Source of the DNA: Mucilaginibacter mallensis | GTDB lineage: Bacteria; Bacteroidota; Bacteroidia; Sphingobacteriales; Sphingobacteriaceae | DNA: 64,000 nucleotides | NCBI RefSeq assembly: GCF_900105165.1 | Contig: NZ_LT629740.1 | Coordinates: forward strand, 2,790,001-2,854,000 | Direction of reading: 5' to 3' | Shown: one piece after another, positions 62,250 through 64,000 of the stretch | How positions within the stretch are numbered: the first letter of the stretch is position 1 | Layout: each line of letters starts with the position of its first letter | Translations under genes and position numbers: made by a program | Notes under the pieces: generated by a model | What the model was told of the DNA's origin: nothing | Database searches by the model: none | The model's input: the letters and a program-made list of their open reading frames with translations, nothing else

Positions 62250-63181
62250 ACATGGCCCCAACTATATTAATCACGGGAGCTTCAGGGTTTTTAGGTACCT
62301 ACCTGGCAGACGAAGCCGCAAAACAAGGTTATCAACTGATAGGCATTGATTTGAGAGCTCCACTACGCCCACATTTGTGGGTTGGCTTTGCTACCTCATC
62401 CCTTGAAAATGTTGACCTTGATCAATTGCTTAAAGGCCATCATTTAGCCGCTGTTTGCCATTTGGCGGGGGGGGCATCCGTAGCTTTATCGGTAAATGAC
62501 CCATATGGTGATTTTTCGAGCTTGTTGCCAGGAACAGCACGCATAGCACTTTATCTACTCAAAAACCAACCGCAGGCACAAATATTTTTCTTTTCCAGCG
62601 CTGCCGTTTATGGCAATCCAAAAACATTGCCGATTACCGAACATACACCCGTACAGCCTATTTCGCCATATGGCATTCACAAATCTTTGGCTGAGTCATT
62701 ACTGGCAAATTATTCAAGGGCGATGGGTCTGAAGGCTACCATATTTCGCATATTTTCTGTGTATGGGCCAGGATTGAGGAAACAGTTAATTTATGACGTT
62801 AGCTTACGCGCCATAAGAGCTGCTGCACTTGGTGAACGGAGTATACAGTTATTTGGCACCGGTCTGGAAAGTCGTGATTTTCTCTATGTTGAAGATCTTT
62901 GCCAGGCAGTACTTACGGTACTTAGTGCACAGACAAATACAGACTTCGCCATATATAACCTGGGCTCGGGCGTTGAAAACACCGTAGCCGATGTTGCCAA
63001 TTGCATTGTAAAACATTTAGGTATTGATATAGAGGTAACTTTTGATGGCAAAGTACCCAAAGGCGATCCGTTGAACTGGCGGGCCGATATTAGCAAGCTA
63101 TCACAACTTGGCTTTAGTGCTGAATACAGTATGAATGACGGACTAAAGCAGGTTGCTGACTGGGCAAAAGCACTGGCTTGA
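62246..63181 (+). CDS. NAD-dependent sugar-nucleotide epimerase/dehydratase (extended SDR)
   Basis: 311 residues. The NAD-binding motif is ILITGASGFLGTYLAD (about 6-21). The catalytic Ser is in FFSSAAVYG and the YxxxK pair in SPYGIHK. 'RIFSVYGPGL' and 'ESRDFLYVEDLCQAVL' are typical of the UDP-glucose 4-epimerase-like group. It makes or interconverts a nucleotide sugar for the repeat unit. The product (for example a galactose or uronic-acid epimer) cannot be fixed from sequence. Overlap with the upstream GT4 gene (ATGA) suggests translational coupling. Confidence 0.9.
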   Translation: MNMAPTILITGASGFLGTYLADEAAKQGYQLIGIDLRAPLRPHLWVGFATSSLENVDLDQLLKGHHLAAVCHLAGGASVALSVNDPYGDFSSLLPGTARIALYLLKNQPQAQIFFFSSAAVYGNPKTLPITEHTPVQPISPYGIHKSLAESLLANYSRAMGLKATIFRIFSVYGPGLRKQLIYDVSLRAIRAAALGERSIQLFGTGLESRDFLYVEDLCQAVLTVLSAQTNTDFAIYNLGSGVENTVADVANCIVKHLGIDIEVTFDGKVPKGDPLNWRADISKLSQLGFSAEYSMNDGLKQVADWAKALA

Positions 63182-63259
63182 CAAAAGCCCCTTATATAAA
63201 TATTGATTGTATTCATATACACCACATACACTTTATCACTTTACAACTTTTAGCCGAAT

Positions 63260-64000
63260 ATGAAATACAATCCCCAATTGGATAGCATGCGGGCCTTAGC
63301 AGCACTTGCTATAATTGCCTATCACTATTTACTTTTCCCGGCCGGGTGGATAGGTGTACAGTTCTTTTTTGTATTGTCCGGATTTTTAATTTCAGGCATA
63401 ATACTCAATGGGAAAAGGCAATACAAAGCGCAAGGGATGTTAACTTTTTTCAAAGTTTTTTATAACCGCAGGATGCGGCGTTTGTTCCCGCTGTATTTTG
63501 GTTATTTAGGTTTACTTGGCATTTTCTACCTTTTTACAAAAAAACCGGAAGCAATTAATAGTGAATGGTTATGGTTACTCACTTACACACTAAATTTCAG
63601 ATGGTTGTTTGATAGTTATACTTTCCATATGGTGTACGGGCATCTGTGGAGCCTGGCACTCGAATGGCAATTTTACCTGGTATGGCCTTTCTTTCTATGG
63701 AAACTACCTGAAAAATATTTTTTCAGGGTGATGTTTATCCTAATATTCATGGCCATGTTTATCCGGATAATGGAATATGTTGTGTGCAATCATATAACAT
63801 ACCTGGTTGGTTACCATGGCACCCCGGTAAAAGAGGCACTGGCTCCCTATGTGTTGCCATTTTCGCATCTTGATGCCTTTGTATTTGGGGCTTTATTGTG
63901 CGATAGAAGATTCAGGCATTTTCTTTGCAAACCGGTGATAGCTTATTTATGTATATCGGTAACTCTAATCGCCGGGTTAGTTCTCGTTATGGTAATTCCA
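63260..64000 (+). CDS. Acyltransferase 3 family membrane protein (partial, cut by window end)
   Basis: The ATG at 63260 opens a frame of 247 codons with no stop before the window edge. The start MKYNPQLDSMRALAALAIIA followed by YHYLLFPAGWIGVQFFFVLS is the classic OafA-type acyltransferase 3 N-terminus, with the catalytic-site His in the YHY segment. RRMRRLFPLYF and GHLWSLALEWQFYLVWP follow. Such enzymes transfer acetyl or similar groups onto polysaccharide repeat units, using several membrane helices. It begins 78 bases after the epimerase gene and belongs to the exopolysaccharide operon. Confidence 0.92.
   Translation, partial: MKYNPQLDSMRALAALAIIAYHYLLFPAGWIGVQFFFVLSGFLISGIILNGKRQYKAQGMLTFFKVFYNRRMRRLFPLYFGYLGLLGIFYLFTKKPEAINSEWLWLLTYTLNFRWLFDSYTFHMVYGHLWSLALEWQFYLVWPFFLWKLPEKYFFRVMFILIFMAMFIRIMEYVVCNHITYLVGYHGTPVKEALAPYVLPFSHLDAFVFGALLCDRRFRHFLCKPVIAYLCISVTLIAGLVLVMVIP

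Noticed and set aside
1..64000. CRISPR arrays, insertion sequences, phage or conjugative genes
   Set aside because: No regularly spaced repeats, transposase or integrase motifs were found on either strand.

Overview
The window is a chromosomal segment of a member of the Bacteroidota. SusC/SusD pairs, a hybrid two-component system, BACON and SGBP-B-like domains and an UpxY-type NusG paralogue all point there. The protein style (FucP cluster, GH2/GH29/GH97 set, small HTH next to UpxY) resembles Sphingobacteriaceae such as Mucilaginibacter; the genus is an inference.

Region 1 (1-50.5 kb, nearly all on the minus strand) is a large polysaccharide utilisation locus. It holds two SusC/SusD pairs (1-3639 and 23669-28465). 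One is followed by an IPT/TIG surface glycan-binding protein and a BACON-GH5. A hybrid two-component regulator (29104-33318) stands behind it. Exo-glycosidases of families GH2 (two), GH3, GH29 (two), GH31, GH35, GH39, GH42 and GH97, a second GH5 with a ricin-type lectin domain, and a GH141-like beta-helix protein with a PDZ tail complete the set. GH5, GH31, GH35, GH3 and GH29 together with an SGBP-B-like protein match a fucogalactoxyloglucan pathway: surface cleavage, import, then side-chain and backbone removal. The L-fucose released would enter through a FucP-type symporter and be handled by an aldo/keto reductase, a mutarotase and a zinc dehydrogenase, all in one probable operon with GH29 and GH97 (48144 down to 40601). 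An AraC-type regulator is divergent from this operon.

Four promoters in region 1 (both SusC genes, GH31, GH5-lectin) carry the same core element, TTGAACATTT with at most one change, placed 49 or 50 bases upstream of a TARTTTnn -7-like box. This suggests that one hybrid two-component regulator drives all four units. A decayed C-terminal piece of a second such regulator lies at 19861-20157.

Region 2 (50.5-54.4 kb) is AT-rich and sparsely coding. It contains tiny membrane-protein ORFs, a small hypothetical gene, an HTH protein, an UpxY-like antiterminator and a leader segment of about 100 bases present twice (51111 and 54164).

Region 3 (54.4-64 kb, plus strand) is the start of an exopolysaccharide operon: Wza-like export lipoprotein, Wzc-like chain-length/tyrosine kinase, Wzx flippase, three glycosyltransferases, an NAD-dependent epimerase and an acyltransferase cut by the window end. 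No rRNA, complete tRNA, CRISPR array or insertion sequence was seen.
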